Shown in pieces: positions 10,384 through 18,830 of a DNA stretch of 64,000 nucleotides. The stretch spans positions 9,157 through 73,156 of the forward strand of contig JAZJZF010000026.1 of assembly GCA_040389965.1 (NCBI GenBank). The letters run 5' to 3'. A program made the position numbers and the translations under genes. The first letter of the stretch is position 1; every line of letters begins with the position of its first letter. Source of the stretch: UBA4416 sp040389965. Lineage in GTDB: Bacteria; Bacteroidota; Bacteroidia; B-17B0; Aurantibacillaceae. A model generated the notes under the pieces. That model saw only the letters and a list, made by a program, of their open reading frames with translations. It ran no database searches and was not told where the DNA came from.

Positions 10384-10953
10384 ATGAAAAATGTTGCCAT
10401 ATTTGCTTCGGGAGAAGGTACCAATGCTGAAAATATATTTGAGTATTTTAAGAACGATAAAAGAATAAAAATAAAACTGGTTGTTACCAACATTGATACA
10501 GCCGGTGTGATAAAGAGAGCTGAAAGCTATAAAAAAAATGTACAGATCATCAGTAAGGAAGCACTCTACGAATATACCACACAGATCATTGAATTTTTAA
10601 GAACAGAAGAAATTGACATCATTGTTCTGGCGGGTTTTTTGTTAAAGATACCCGAGCAATTCATTAAAGCATTTCCAAACCGTATCGTTAATATTCATCC
10701 TGCCTTGCTGCCAAAGTATGGCGGGAAAGGAATGTATGGGATGAATGTGCATAGAGCCGTTATTGAAAAGAAAGAAACCGAAAGTGGTATAACGGTGCAT
10801 TATGTTAATGAGGAGTACGACAAAGGAGAAATTATTTTGCAGGCCACCTGTGCTATAGAAGAGGGCGATACTGCTGAAATGCTTGAGCAAAAAGTGAGAA
10901 AACTGGAGTTGGAATATTTCCCGAAGGCTATCGAAAAAATTATTTCAGAGTAA
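10384..10953 (+). CDS. purN: Phosphoribosylglycinamide formyltransferase (GAR transformylase)
   Basis: A 189-residue enzyme of purine synthesis that moves the formyl group from 10-formyl-tetrahydrofolate to GAR in the cytoplasm. It shows the phosphate-binding loop FASGEGTNAENI (residues 7-18), the catalytic N103 and H105 in NIHPALLP, and D146 in the segment after SGITVHYVNEE. The length is that of short PurN proteins. The ATG at 10384 is preferred to the GTG two codons upstream because the family starts with the beta strand directly after Met. It is a single gene, bounded by a terminator upstream and by a converging gene 6 bp downstream. Confidence 0.95.
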   Translation: MKNVAIFASGEGTNAENIFEYFKNDKRIKIKLVVTNIDTAGVIKRAESYKKNVQIISKEALYEYTTQIIEFLRTEEIDIIVLAGFLLKIPEQFIKAFPNRIVNIHPALLPKYGGKGMYGMNVHRAVIEKKETESGITVHYVNEEYDKGEIILQATCAIEEGDTAEMLEQKVRKLELEYFPKAIEKIISE

Positions 10954-10959
10954 TAGCCA

Positions 10960-11658
10960 TTATCGGCCTTCGTCTTTCCAGCGCTTATAGCAATCCATAA
11001 CGCGGGCGTAGAGGTCGTAACCGTCGTGCGAAAGAATAAAATCGTCGCTTAGATAGTAGCAGTATTTTCTGAATTTCTCGAAGTCGATATTGTCATTACC
11101 CGTGAGTTTGCGAAGTGTTTCGGCATTAAATTTTTTAGCTACTTCTTCCTGAATAAAAATTGCTTCAAAAATTTTAGCAAGCTTCCTTTGTTCACGCCCT
11201 TTTTGACTAAACTGCATATACAATGCTGTAATAGGGCTTTGCATGGCATTTACCACGCTTGTTTTAGAACCCTGAATCACACGTTTCATGTAATCTTTTT
11301 CGTAAGGTTTGAGTTTAAAATCGCTCACAACCACCTGGTTCAATTTGTACGCGGTTTCAATCATAACTACTTTCGATTCTTTATAAACCGCTGTATATAA
11401 CTTATTTGCAGGAAGTTTAAGCCTTACATACCCCACAAAAGAAAAAATAATGGAATCCTTATCGTTGGCAACAACCGTAAATTTACCATTGCCATCGCTC
11501 ATTTGCCCCTGCCCGGTAGCAGAATTAATAACGTAGACGAAGGGCATGGGAGTTATGCTATCGGGCTCTGTTACAATGCCTTTAATAACAGTTTGGGCAT
11601 AACTTTGGAAGGAAAAAAAACAGATGCAAAGGCAAAGAATATGGAAGTACTTTTTCAA
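10960..11658 (-). CDS. Secreted carboxypeptidase-regulatory-like domain protein
   Basis: A 232-residue protein with a signal peptide (cleavage near SYAQ-T, about residue 22), then a CarboxypepD_reg-like beta-sandwich (about 23-105: IKGIVTEPD ... PFVYVINSATGQGQMSDGNGKFTV ... IIFSFVGY), which is the fold found at the N-terminus of TonB-dependent outer-membrane proteins. The remaining residues are charged and unrecognised. There is no TonB barrel, so this is a stand-alone periplasmic form. The only start compatible with the signal peptide is TTG at 11658, because an in-frame stop lies seven codons upstream. It converges on purN and is divergent from dnaX. Confidence 0.8.
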   Translation of the reverse strand: MKKYFHILCLCICFFSFQSYAQTVIKGIVTEPDSITPMPFVYVINSATGQGQMSDGNGKFTVVANDKDSIIFSFVGYVRLKLPANKLYTAVYKESKVVMIETAYKLNQVVVSDFKLKPYEKDYMKRVIQGSKTSVVNAMQSPITALYMQFSQKGREQRKLAKIFEAIFIQEEVAKKFNAETLRKLTGNDNIDFEKFRKYCYYLSDDFILSHDGYDLYARVMDCYKRWKDEGR

Positions 11659-11684
11659 AAAATATCGAATGGGTTAGCTCAAAC

Positions 11685-11692
11685 CAAATATA
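11685..11692 (-). promoter_or_regulatory. Putative -7 element of the carboxypeptidase-regulatory-like gene
   Basis: On the minus strand this reads TATATTTG, a full match to TAnnTTTG, 26 nt ahead of the TTG start. No clear -33 TTTG was seen. Confidence 0.45.
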
Positions 11693-11768
11693 TATACTTA
11701 TTCACATACAGTTAATAATTTAACCTTTTTTATGGGGATATTAGTCGTAAATTAACGGCTTCTAAAGA

Positions 11769-12896
11769 ATGGATAATTTCATTGTATCAGCCCGTAAGTA
11801 CCGCCCTCAACACTTTAATACAGTTGTTGGGCAGAGCCATATTACCAATACTTTAAAGCAGGCCATTAAAAACGGAAAAATAGCCCAGGCGTATTTATTT
11901 TGCGGCCCACGTGGAGTTGGTAAAACAACCTGTGCACGTATTTTTGCAAAAACCATTAATTGTACCAATTTAACTGCCGACGGGGAGGCATGCGATGCCT
12001 GCGAATCCTGTGTGTCTTTTGATTCGGGTGCTTCTTTAAATGTATATGAATTAGATGCGGCCTCCAATAACTCGGTAGAGGATATCCGTAATTTGGTTGA
12101 TCAGGTACGTTTTGCTCCGCAATTGGGCGATTATAAAGTGTATGTGATTGATGAGGTTCATATGTTATCGAATGCGGCTTTTAACGCATTTTTAAAAACA
12201 CTGGAAGAGCCACCAAAGCATGCTAAATTTATTTTGGCTACTACCGAAAAACATAAAATTATTCCTACTATTTTATCTCGTTGCCAGGTATTTAGCTTTA
12301 ACCGTATAAAGGCGGAAGATATTACCGAACAACTGGTACACATTGCCAATAGCGAACACATTACGTTTGAGCCGGAAGCACTGAGTGTGATTTCGCAAAA
12401 AGCGGATGGCGGTTTGCGCGATGCTTGTTCTATTTTTGATCAGATGGTAACCTTTACGGGAAATCATTTGACCTATAAAGAGGTTGTAGAAAATTTACAT
12501 GTACTGGATTACGATTACTATTTTAAATTAACAGATGCTGCTATAAACGGGCGTTTGCCGGAAGTGATGGTAACCTTTGATGATATTTTGAAAAAAGGAT
12601 TCGACGGCCATAATTTTATTATTGGTTTTGGAGAACACCTGCGTAATTTACTGGTAAGTAAAGACCAATACACCGTTCAGTTACTGGAAGTAAGTGAGAA
12701 CCTGAAACAACGTTTTGCCCAACAGGCACAATTATGTGCTACGCCTTTTTTATTAAAGTCGCTGGCCGTTATCAATAAATGCGATATTCATTATAAAGCC
12801 GCCAAGAACCAGCGATTGCAGGTCGAAATGGCCTTAATGCAAATCAGTTATTTAAATGCCGCATCACAGGATGCGGAAAAAAAAAAGATGAGTTAG
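11769..12896 (+). CDS. dnaX: DNA polymerase III gamma/tau subunit, zero-frame part
   Basis: The clamp-loader ATPase of the replisome. This zero-frame part is 375 residues: AAA+ domain with the Walker A GPRGVGKTT, the zinc-binding cysteines (CTNL...CDACESC), the Walker B/DExH-like VIDEVHML and sensor 1 (FILATTEKHKI), then the domain III collar helices. It ends EKKKMS-stop directly after an A10 run at 12877-12886. The frame that continues the conserved DnaX C-terminus is the -1 frame, which is open from the slip site to 13474. The zero-frame product would be a gamma-like short form, and a -1 shift gives a tau-like protein of about 568 residues. A single-base sequencing deletion in the homopolymer is the alternative. 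Confidence 0.95.
   Translation: MDNFIVSARKYRPQHFNTVVGQSHITNTLKQAIKNGKIAQAYLFCGPRGVGKTTCARIFAKTINCTNLTADGEACDACESCVSFDSGASLNVYELDAASNNSVEDIRNLVDQVRFAPQLGDYKVYVIDEVHMLSNAAFNAFLKTLEEPPKHAKFILATTEKHKIIPTILSRCQVFSFNRIKAEDITEQLVHIANSEHITFEPEALSVISQKADGGLRDACSIFDQMVTFTGNHLTYKEVVENLHVLDYDYYFKLTDAAINGRLPEVMVTFDDILKKGFDGHNFIIGFGEHLRNLLVSKDQYTVQLLEVSENLKQRFAQQAQLCATPFLLKSLAVINKCDIHYKAAKNQRLQVEMALMQISYLNAASQDAEKKKMS
12877..12886 (+). promoter_or_regulatory. A10 slippery run in dnaX
   Basis: Ten consecutive A are read GAA-AAA-AAA-AAG in frame 0, with a stop three codons later. A -1 slip of the ribosome, or insertion of one extra A by RNA polymerase, leads straight into the open downstream frame. E. coli (A-AAA-AAG ribosomal slip) and Thermus (A9 transcriptional slip) use the same gene in this way. 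No strong stem-loop or upstream Shine-Dalgarno-like stimulator was evident. Confidence 0.6.
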
Positions 12897-13474
12897 GAAC
12901 GGGCTTCGAAAATTCCGGCGATCCCAAAGCTTTACCACAAGCCCCTCCTGCAAAATTTTCAACGCAACCTCTTATTCAAACAAGCAGTAAACCTGTAGTA
13001 GGGTTTAGTGAACTAAAGATAAAATCGCAGTTCATGTTGCAGGATAATGCCAAACAAAGCCAACCTGTAATCATTGAAGCAGAGGTTACAAACTCAACCC
13101 TTGCAGATATTGATCTTACCATAGAAAGAGTGTCGGAAGCGGTAAAACAATTTGCTGAAGAAAAATCTAAAATGGGTAACAAGCAATTGTATGCCACCTT
13201 AACATCGAGTCATATTAGTTTACAGGAAAGCACCATTGTTATTATGCTTAATAATGAGGTACAGCGCGAAATGCTTACTAATATTAAACAGGATATGCTC
13301 GATGAGCTTAGAAATATACTGGTAAATAAGCAAACGCAGCTCGATATAAAAGTATCGGAAATACAGGGCGAAGTAAAAGCCTACAAGCCGCAGGATAAAT
13401 TTAAATTAATGGCCGATAAAAACCCGGCTTTACTTGAGCTTAAAAAACGATTCGATCTGGACATCGAATATTAA
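12887..13474 (+). CDS. dnaX: DnaX tau-type C-terminal extension (-1 frame)
   Basis: This is the -1 frame continuation of dnaX, about 195 codons and free of stops from the A10 run to TAA at 13474. The first part is a Pro/Ala/Ser-rich linker. The second part (from about 13080) is an alpha/beta region with VSEAVKQFAEEKS, VIMLNNEVQREM and the ending ALLELKKRFDLDIEY, which is the C-terminal region found in DnaX of Bacteroidota. An internal ATG at 13034 exists but would start in the middle of the linker, so independent translation is unlikely. In E. coli the corresponding tau extension binds the polymerase alpha subunit and DnaB. That role here is inferred from family knowledge. Confidence 0.8.
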   Translation, partial: DELGTGFENSGDPKALPQAPPAKFSTQPLIQTSSKPVVGFSELKIKSQFMLQDNAKQSQPVIIEAEVTNSTLADIDLTIERVSEAVKQFAEEKSKMGNKQLYATLTSSHISLQESTIVIMLNNEVQREMLTNIKQDMLDELRNILVNKQTQLDIKVSEIQGEVKAYKPQDKFKLMADKNPALLELKKRFDLDIEY

Positions 13475-13567
13475 AACCAAATCCTTTTAGATTAAATTTT
13501 CGTGTTAAACAGCTTATTGACTGAGCCGATAATTAGTATCATTAAAATTTATTGTTAATTTTATTTA

Positions 13568-13633
13568 CACGTTTATACGTGGTATTTTTTGCTTTCATGC
13601 GTAAGGCGGACAACAGAATGATAACACGTATAA
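13568..13633. promoter_or_regulatory. Palindromic operator-like site upstream of the patatin gene
   Basis: CACGTTTATACGTG (13568-13581) is a palindrome with 4-bp arms. Its right part TTATACGTG recurs inverted as CACGTATAA at 13625-13633. The first site directly precedes a near-consensus -7 element (TATTTTTTG, 13583-13591). It could be a repressor site or an RNA hairpin. No regulator is identified. Confidence 0.35.
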
Positions 13634-13652
13634 AAAATAACAGGATCTACAT

Positions 13653-14657
13653 ATGAAAACAAAAAAAATTGATCTGGCTTTGCAGGGTGGAGGTGCTCAC
13701 GGGGCATATACATGGGGAGTAATTGACAGATTATTGGATGACGAGCGCATTGAAATTGACGGCATTTGCGGAACCAGTGCAGGTGCAATGAATGGTGTAT
13801 GTACTATTTACGGGCTTAAGAAAGGCGGGAGAAATATGGCAAAGCATTTACTGGTTAAATTCTGGCACAAAATATCGGAAGCCGGCAAGCTTTCTCCGCT
13901 GCAACCAAGCTGGCTCGATAAGATGATGAGCCCGGGTAATATGGATTTTTCGCCTACCTACAGGCTATTTAGTATGACGGCCGAAAATTTTACACCCAAG
14001 CAATTAAACCCAATGCAATACAACCCATTGGAAAAAATATTGAATGAGGTGATTGATTTTGAAGAATTACATAAATTAAATCCGCCAAAATTATTTGTGT
14101 GTGCTACCAATGTCATGACCTGCGAGGCACGTGTATTTGGTCATTCGGAGATAACGGCAAAAACAATTCTGGCATCAGCTTGCCTGCCATATATGTACGA
14201 TGCCGTTGAAATTGACGGAAATTATTACTGGGATGGCGGTTATATTGGCAACCCGCCCTTACAACCATTAATTGACCATACAGAAGATACCGATGATATT
14301 TTACTGATACAGATCAATCCTAAAAATATTAAAACAGTTCCTACGAGTATTGAAGATATAAAAGACCGGGTAAATGAATTAAGTTTTAACTCCTCATTAA
14401 TGCTCGAATTAAAAGCCATTCAGTTTAAACAGGAACTCGTGGAAAAAGGCATTACACTGGATGGAAAACTAAAACCGGTGTACTTACATAATATCAGCGC
14501 TGATAATGAACTGGGAGCATTGAATTTATCATCCAAATTAAATACTACCTGGGATTTTATGATGTACCTGAAAGACCTTGGCTATAAAGCCTGTGATGCC
14601 TGGATTGCGGAAAACTATGAGCACATTGGTAAAAAGAATACGTTGAAACTGGAGTAG
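13653..14657 (+). CDS. Patatin-like phospholipase
   Basis: A 334-residue cytoplasmic-type patatin (RssA-like) lipid acyl hydrolase. The oxyanion loop LQGGGAHGAYTWG is at residues 10-22, the nucleophile S42 lies in GTSAG, and the dyad aspartate D194 lies in DGGYIGNPP. There is no signal peptide or outer-membrane barrel, which separates it from the PlpD type. It is probably single-cistron, with a 178-bp upstream spacer carrying a palindromic site and a possible 19-codon upstream ORF whose TGA overlaps this ATG. The natural substrate cannot be told from sequence. Confidence 0.9.
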   Translation: MKTKKIDLALQGGGAHGAYTWGVIDRLLDDERIEIDGICGTSAGAMNGVCTIYGLKKGGRNMAKHLLVKFWHKISEAGKLSPLQPSWLDKMMSPGNMDFSPTYRLFSMTAENFTPKQLNPMQYNPLEKILNEVIDFEELHKLNPPKLFVCATNVMTCEARVFGHSEITAKTILASACLPYMYDAVEIDGNYYWDGGYIGNPPLQPLIDHTEDTDDILLIQINPKNIKTVPTSIEDIKDRVNELSFNSSLMLELKAIQFKQELVEKGITLDGKLKPVYLHNISADNELGALNLSSKLNTTWDFMMYLKDLGYKACDAWIAENYEHIGKKNTLKLE

Positions 14658-15018
14658 ATTCATAGAACACGGATTAGACGGATCATACAGAAGGCCACGG
14701 ATTGGAACAGAATGTAACCTGTTCAAATTCTTGCCAACCTACTTTATCTGTTATTATGCTGTTGCGTGATCTTTGGACAGACATTGCGTACCTATGGCCT
14801 GCCTGTCGGTAGGGCATGGCAGGCGAAAGATAAATCGCATTATTTTTCTATAAACATTAAGCCCCTACGGGACTAATGGAGTATGTTCTAAATCCATGTT
14901 AATCTGCCTTATCAGTGTCATCTGCGTTCCATAGTACTATGAAAATCTAATTAGCTACAATTCGTAGCAATCATCTGCTATGGCTTATTGTATTTTTGAT
15001 GTATCCAAACAGGGAATC
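14658..15018. repeat. Gene-free spacer with several palindromic and interspersed-type repeats
   Basis: There is no credible gene in these 360 bp. It holds: an element rich in ACACGGATT-like words (14666-14708); a 7-bp inverted repeat GCCTGCC/GGCAGGC (14797-14824, 14-nt loop); a hairpin around GCCCC-TAC-GGGAC (14856-14876); and, at 14891-14930, a copy of the first kind of element in the opposite orientation (its complement begins GGAACGCAGATGACAC). Short palindromic and ACACGGATT-like repeats of this kind are familiar from intergenic DNA of this phylum; their function is unknown. Confidence 0.55.
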
Positions 15019-16401
15019 ATGTCAAAAACAAAAACTTCTTATTTCTGTCAGAGTTGCGGTGCTCAGGCCGCCAAATGGGCCGGTAAATGCAATAGCTGTG
15101 GCGAATGGAACACCATGGTGGAAGAGATCATTCATAAAGAAACCAAAAACGATCGCCTGCAGTTATTCTCTTCTTCCAAAAATGAGCACAATCAATCTAA
15201 TAAATCCATCTTATTACAGGAAATCGGCATTGCCGAATACCCGCGAATTCCGGTTCCAGGGCAGGAACTCACACGGGTATTGGGCGGTGGCATTGTGCCG
15301 GGTAGCTTAGTATTATTTGGAGGCGAACCCGGAATTGGCAAATCAACACTCATGCTCCAATTAGCCTTGCGTTTAAAAAACCTAAAAGTACTTTACGTAA
15401 GCGGCGAAGAAAGTGAACAACAAATAAAAATGCGCGCCGAACGGATTGGCATCACGACTGAAAATTGTTTTATCCTGCAGGAAACCAATACGCAAAATAT
15501 CTTTACACAAATTAATCAGATCCAACCGCAACTAGTGGTTATTGATTCCATACAAACGATTCATACAAGCTATATTGACAGCAGCCCAGGCAGTGTAAGC
15601 CAGGTGAGGGAATGCGCCTCAGAATTTTTGCGATTTGCCAAAGAAACCAATGTGCCTGTATTTATGATTGGTCACATTACAAAAGAAGGAAGTCTTGCAG
15701 GTCCAAAAATATTAGAGCATATGGTGGATACCGTATTGCAGTTTGAAGGCGACAGAAACCACGTGTACCGTTTGTTACGCGCTACTAAAAATCGTTTCGG
15801 GAGTACCAATGAAATGGGTATTTATGAAATGAACGGCGAAGGACTGAAAGAAGTATTGAATCCGTCAGAAATTTTAATTACCAACCGTAAAGAAGCCACC
15901 AGTGGAGTAGCTATTGCCGCTACGCTGGAAGGCAACCGCCCCTTGTTAATAGAAACACAGGCTTTGGTGAGTACGGCTGCTTATGGTACGCCACAGCGGT
16001 CGTCTACGGGCTTTGATCTGAGAAGACTCTCCATGCTATTAGCGGTGCTCGAAAAGCGCTGTGGATTCAGATTAGGAGCAAAAGACGTGTTTATTAATAT
16101 TGCCGGTGGTTTAAAGGTAGAAGACCCGGGTATTGACCTGGCTTTAGTTTGTGCAGTGTTATCGAGCAATGAAGACTTGCCTATTCCACAAAATGTTTGC
16201 TTTGCGGCTGAGGTAGGTTTAACAGGCGAGATCAGGCCTGTGAACAGGGTAGAGCAACGGATCTCCGAAGCACAAAAATTAGGTTTTGAAAAAATTTACA
16301 TATCTTCATATAACCTAAAAGGCTTAGATCTAAAGCAGTTTAAAATTGAAGTGGTTGCTGTTACTAAAATGGAGGACGTTTTTGCAGGGCTGTTTGGGTA
16401 A
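15019..16401 (+). CDS. radA: DNA repair protein RadA
   Basis: A 460-residue RecA-family protein that drives branch migration in recombinational repair. It has an N-terminal C4 zinc finger (C10, C13, C24, C27), Walker A GGEPGIGKST (residues 101-110), the RadA-specific KNRFG motif (257-261), and a C-terminal Lon-protease-like domain without protease function. The ATG at 15019 is chosen because the zinc finger starts nine residues later; the in-frame upstream ATG at 14980 adds 13 unconserved residues. Its last codons (...VTKMEDVFAGLFG) and the following 20 bp reappear 2.4 kb downstream as a remnant. Confidence 0.96.
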   Translation: MSKTKTSYFCQSCGAQAAKWAGKCNSCGEWNTMVEEIIHKETKNDRLQLFSSSKNEHNQSNKSILLQEIGIAEYPRIPVPGQELTRVLGGGIVPGSLVLFGGEPGIGKSTLMLQLALRLKNLKVLYVSGEESEQQIKMRAERIGITTENCFILQETNTQNIFTQINQIQPQLVVIDSIQTIHTSYIDSSPGSVSQVRECASEFLRFAKETNVPVFMIGHITKEGSLAGPKILEHMVDTVLQFEGDRNHVYRLLRATKNRFGSTNEMGIYEMNGEGLKEVLNPSEILITNRKEATSGVAIAATLEGNRPLLIETQALVSTAAYGTPQRSSTGFDLRRLSMLLAVLEKRCGFRLGAKDVFINIAGGLKVEDPGIDLALVCAVLSSNEDLPIPQNVCFAAEVGLTGEIRPVNRVEQRISEAQKLGFEKIYISSYNLKGLDLKQFKIEVVAVTKMEDVFAGLFG

Positions 16402-16420
16402 TTTTTATAAATTTGCCTTT

Positions 16421-18637
16421 ATGAAGTGCTATTCGTCGATTTTATTAATCATTATATCGCTAATGATTGCCGTTACAACGGGAAAGGCGCAAAATTCTAA
16501 ACAGACATACGACAAATCATTTTACCTCATTAACATTAGTCCTGACTTTGTATTTCAACCGGAAGTCAGACGTGAAGTAGATTCTATTCTAAAGCTATAT
16601 CATCAAACCAGCAACGATACCATGAAGTTGTATTATTTACGCTTGTTTTCTGAAGGGCTTGAAGATCCGGCCTTATGGACAAACTACAACAGGTATTTGT
16701 ATGATTACAGCCATACAAAAAACGATAGCCTGCATATTTACTATACTGCCTCAGCACTCCTCAATCTGGGCTATGAACAACAGATGATCCATAATAACCT
16801 GGAGTCTGCCAAAAATTATTACCTGCAGGCTGATACTTTATTCAAGGCTATTCATAATTATGCTGGACTCGGTGCTGTGATTAACAATATAGCTTATATC
16901 TATCATCATGAGGGGAATTTACAGGAAGCGATAGAACTGTACATTGAAGCAGGCAAACTGTTCGAAAAGGAAAATCAACCACTGGGATTAACAAGCATTT
17001 ATATAAATCTTGGGGATATTTATTTTCAGAACGATGAACTGGATAATGCCGAAATTTTTTTCAAGAAAGCGCTTGTCTACTCACTAAAAACTAAGCAGGA
17101 AAACGTTGTTGCCAATGTCTATAATCAACTTGGAGTTGTGGCGAGTCGTAAAAATAAAGTCAACATAGCGATCGATTATTATAAAAAAGCTGCTGTTATA
17201 TATGAAAAGAACAAGGTGTACAGCAGGGTATCATTGATGAAAATAGGCCTTGCCAATGCTTATGCACAGTTAAAAGACACGGTACGGTATGTGAAATATG
17301 TTACGGAAGCATACCGTATCGCACCACTTTTTACAGATTTACAGATTAAAACAAAGGTCTATAACAAGGTTGTAACTATGTATATTCTTCAAAAGGATCT
17401 GAAAAAAGCTGCCTTGTTTGCCGATACTGCCTATAAGTTTGCCCGGGAGATAAATTATCCGGAGTTGATTTCCGATGCCGCATACAATCTTAGCCAGGTA
17501 TTTAAGCAGAAAGGTAACTATCAGCAAGCTTACGATTATCTGGAGGAATACCAGAAGCTTAATGACAGTATTCATTCAAATACGATTAAAAATAAAATTA
17601 TTAAAAGTCAGTATCAGCTTGAATACAACAAAAAAGAATTGGAACTTAAGGCAGATCAGGATAAGAAAGATGCCATTCGCCAAACAGAAAAGAAACAGCA
17701 GCAACTTATTCTGCTTATTGTTTCCGTAGGGTTAATGGGCATAGCTGTATTTGCCTTTATCGCTTTCCTGAATTATCGGAAGACCAAAAAAGCAAACCTC
17801 ATTATCGAAAATCAAAAGATGCAGGTCGAGCTTAAAAACGAAGAAATCACGCAGCAAAAAGAACTGGTGGATGAAAAACAAAAAGAAATCATCGACAGTA
17901 TCAATTACGCCAAACGTATTCAACAGGCAGTTTTAACGGGCGAGGATGTCTGGGATAAAATATCGAAAGAGCATTTTATTTTATTTAAGCCTAAAGATAT
18001 TGTGAGTGGTGATTTTTACTGGGCTTATAATACACCAACCGGTCGCGCTGTATTTGCACTGGCGGATTGTACAGGACATGGAGTGCCGGGCGGTTTTATG
18101 AGTATGCTGGGAAATAGTTTCCTAAATGAAATTGTGGTTGAAAATAAAATTTTTAAAGCCGATGAAATTTTAAATAAACTCCGTGCTAAAATTATCGGGG
18201 CACTTGAGCAAAAAGGAATGACCGAGCAAAAAGACGGGATGGATATTTCTTTATGCGTATGGAACAAAATGGATAATACCCTTGAATTTGCAGGCGCAAA
18301 TAATCCTTTATGGCTTTTAAGAAACAAAGAAATAACCGAATACAAAGCAGATAAAATGCCTATTGGTACTTATCTTGAAACCGAAATTCCTTTTGCAAGT
18401 ACTGTTATTCCTCTGCAAAAAGGGGATATTATTTATTTAAGCACAGACGGTTATGCCGATCAGTTTGGGGGAGACAAAGGAAAAAAATTAAAATACCGCC
18501 CTTTTATGGAACTCCTGGCACACGTTAGCGAATACGACATGAATGCGCAGAAGACAGAACTGGAAAAGACTTTCGACGCCTGGAAAAGCAGCTATGTGCA
18601 AGTAGATGATGTATCGGTAATAGGTATTCGTGTATAG
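16421..18637 (+). CDS. TPR - membrane - SpoIIE/PP2C phosphatase (copy 1)
   Basis: A 738-residue signalling protein: signal peptide (to about residue 24, GKAQ), TPR-like helical repeats on the periplasmic side (about 100-400), one transmembrane helix (about 428-452), a coiled coil containing the repeated NLIIENQKMQVELKNEEI, then a SpoIIE-type PP2C domain (about 507-738). The metal-binding motifs VSGDFYWA, ADCTGHGVPGGF, DGMDISL and STDGYADQFGGD are intact, so it should be an active serine/threonine phosphatase. In this family the substrate is usually an STAS anti-anti-sigma protein; none is adjacent. The ATG at 16421 begins the signal peptide, 19 bp after radA, so it is probably co-transcribed with radA. 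The next gene is a paralog. Confidence 0.9.
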   Translation: MKCYSSILLIIISLMIAVTTGKAQNSKQTYDKSFYLINISPDFVFQPEVRREVDSILKLYHQTSNDTMKLYYLRLFSEGLEDPALWTNYNRYLYDYSHTKNDSLHIYYTASALLNLGYEQQMIHNNLESAKNYYLQADTLFKAIHNYAGLGAVINNIAYIYHHEGNLQEAIELYIEAGKLFEKENQPLGLTSIYINLGDIYFQNDELDNAEIFFKKALVYSLKTKQENVVANVYNQLGVVASRKNKVNIAIDYYKKAAVIYEKNKVYSRVSLMKIGLANAYAQLKDTVRYVKYVTEAYRIAPLFTDLQIKTKVYNKVVTMYILQKDLKKAALFADTAYKFAREINYPELISDAAYNLSQVFKQKGNYQQAYDYLEEYQKLNDSIHSNTIKNKIIKSQYQLEYNKKELELKADQDKKDAIRQTEKKQQQLILLIVSVGLMGIAVFAFIAFLNYRKTKKANLIIENQKMQVELKNEEITQQKELVDEKQKEIIDSINYAKRIQQAVLTGEDVWDKISKEHFILFKPKDIVSGDFYWAYNTPTGRAVFALADCTGHGVPGGFMSMLGNSFLNEIVVENKIFKADEILNKLRAKIIGALEQKGMTEQKDGMDISLCVWNKMDNTLEFAGANNPLWLLRNKEITEYKADKMPIGTYLETEIPFASTVIPLQKGDIIYLSTDGYADQFGGDKGKKLKYRPFMELLAHVSEYDMNAQKTELEKTFDAWKSSYVQVDDVSVIGIRV
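17873..18129 (+). repeat. 257-bp perfect direct repeat (copy 1) in the phosphatase domain
   Basis: Identical base for base to 20073-20329 (constant offset 2,200), including all synonymous sites. Mismatches start immediately on both sides (17872 T versus A, 18130 A versus G). Confidence 0.9.
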
Positions 18638-18704
18638 TTGGCGTTTTATTTGTAGCGTATAATTTCAATAACGCATGTTCTAACTCAATTACCCTATTAT
18701 TCAT

Positions 18705-18811
18705 TGGGTTTTGAAACGATTTATATTTTTTCCTTTAATTTAAGCGAGTTAAAATTAAAGTGGTTGTTGGTTACAAAAATGAATGGCATGTTTGCGAGGT
18801 TATTTGGGTAA
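18705..18811 (+). pseudogene. radA: Remnant of the radA 3' end
   Basis: An in-frame 34-residue relic, beginning GFETIYIF and ending VTKMNGMFARLFG-stop, matches the RadA C-terminus (GFEKIYIS ... VTKMEDVFAGLFG). The 19 bp after its stop match the 19 bp between radA and copy 1 of the phosphatase except for two bases. It marks a tandem duplication whose left edge lay inside radA. Confidence 0.85.
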
Positions 18812-18830
18812 TTTTTATAAATTTGTGTTT

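Noticed and set aside
13034..13474. An independent gene starting at ATG 13034
   Set aside because: It begins in the middle of the DnaX linker, and the same frame is open back to the slip site.
16346..16420. Extended start of the first phosphatase inside radA
   Set aside because: The signal peptide begins at 16421, and the equivalent position in copy 2 supports this.
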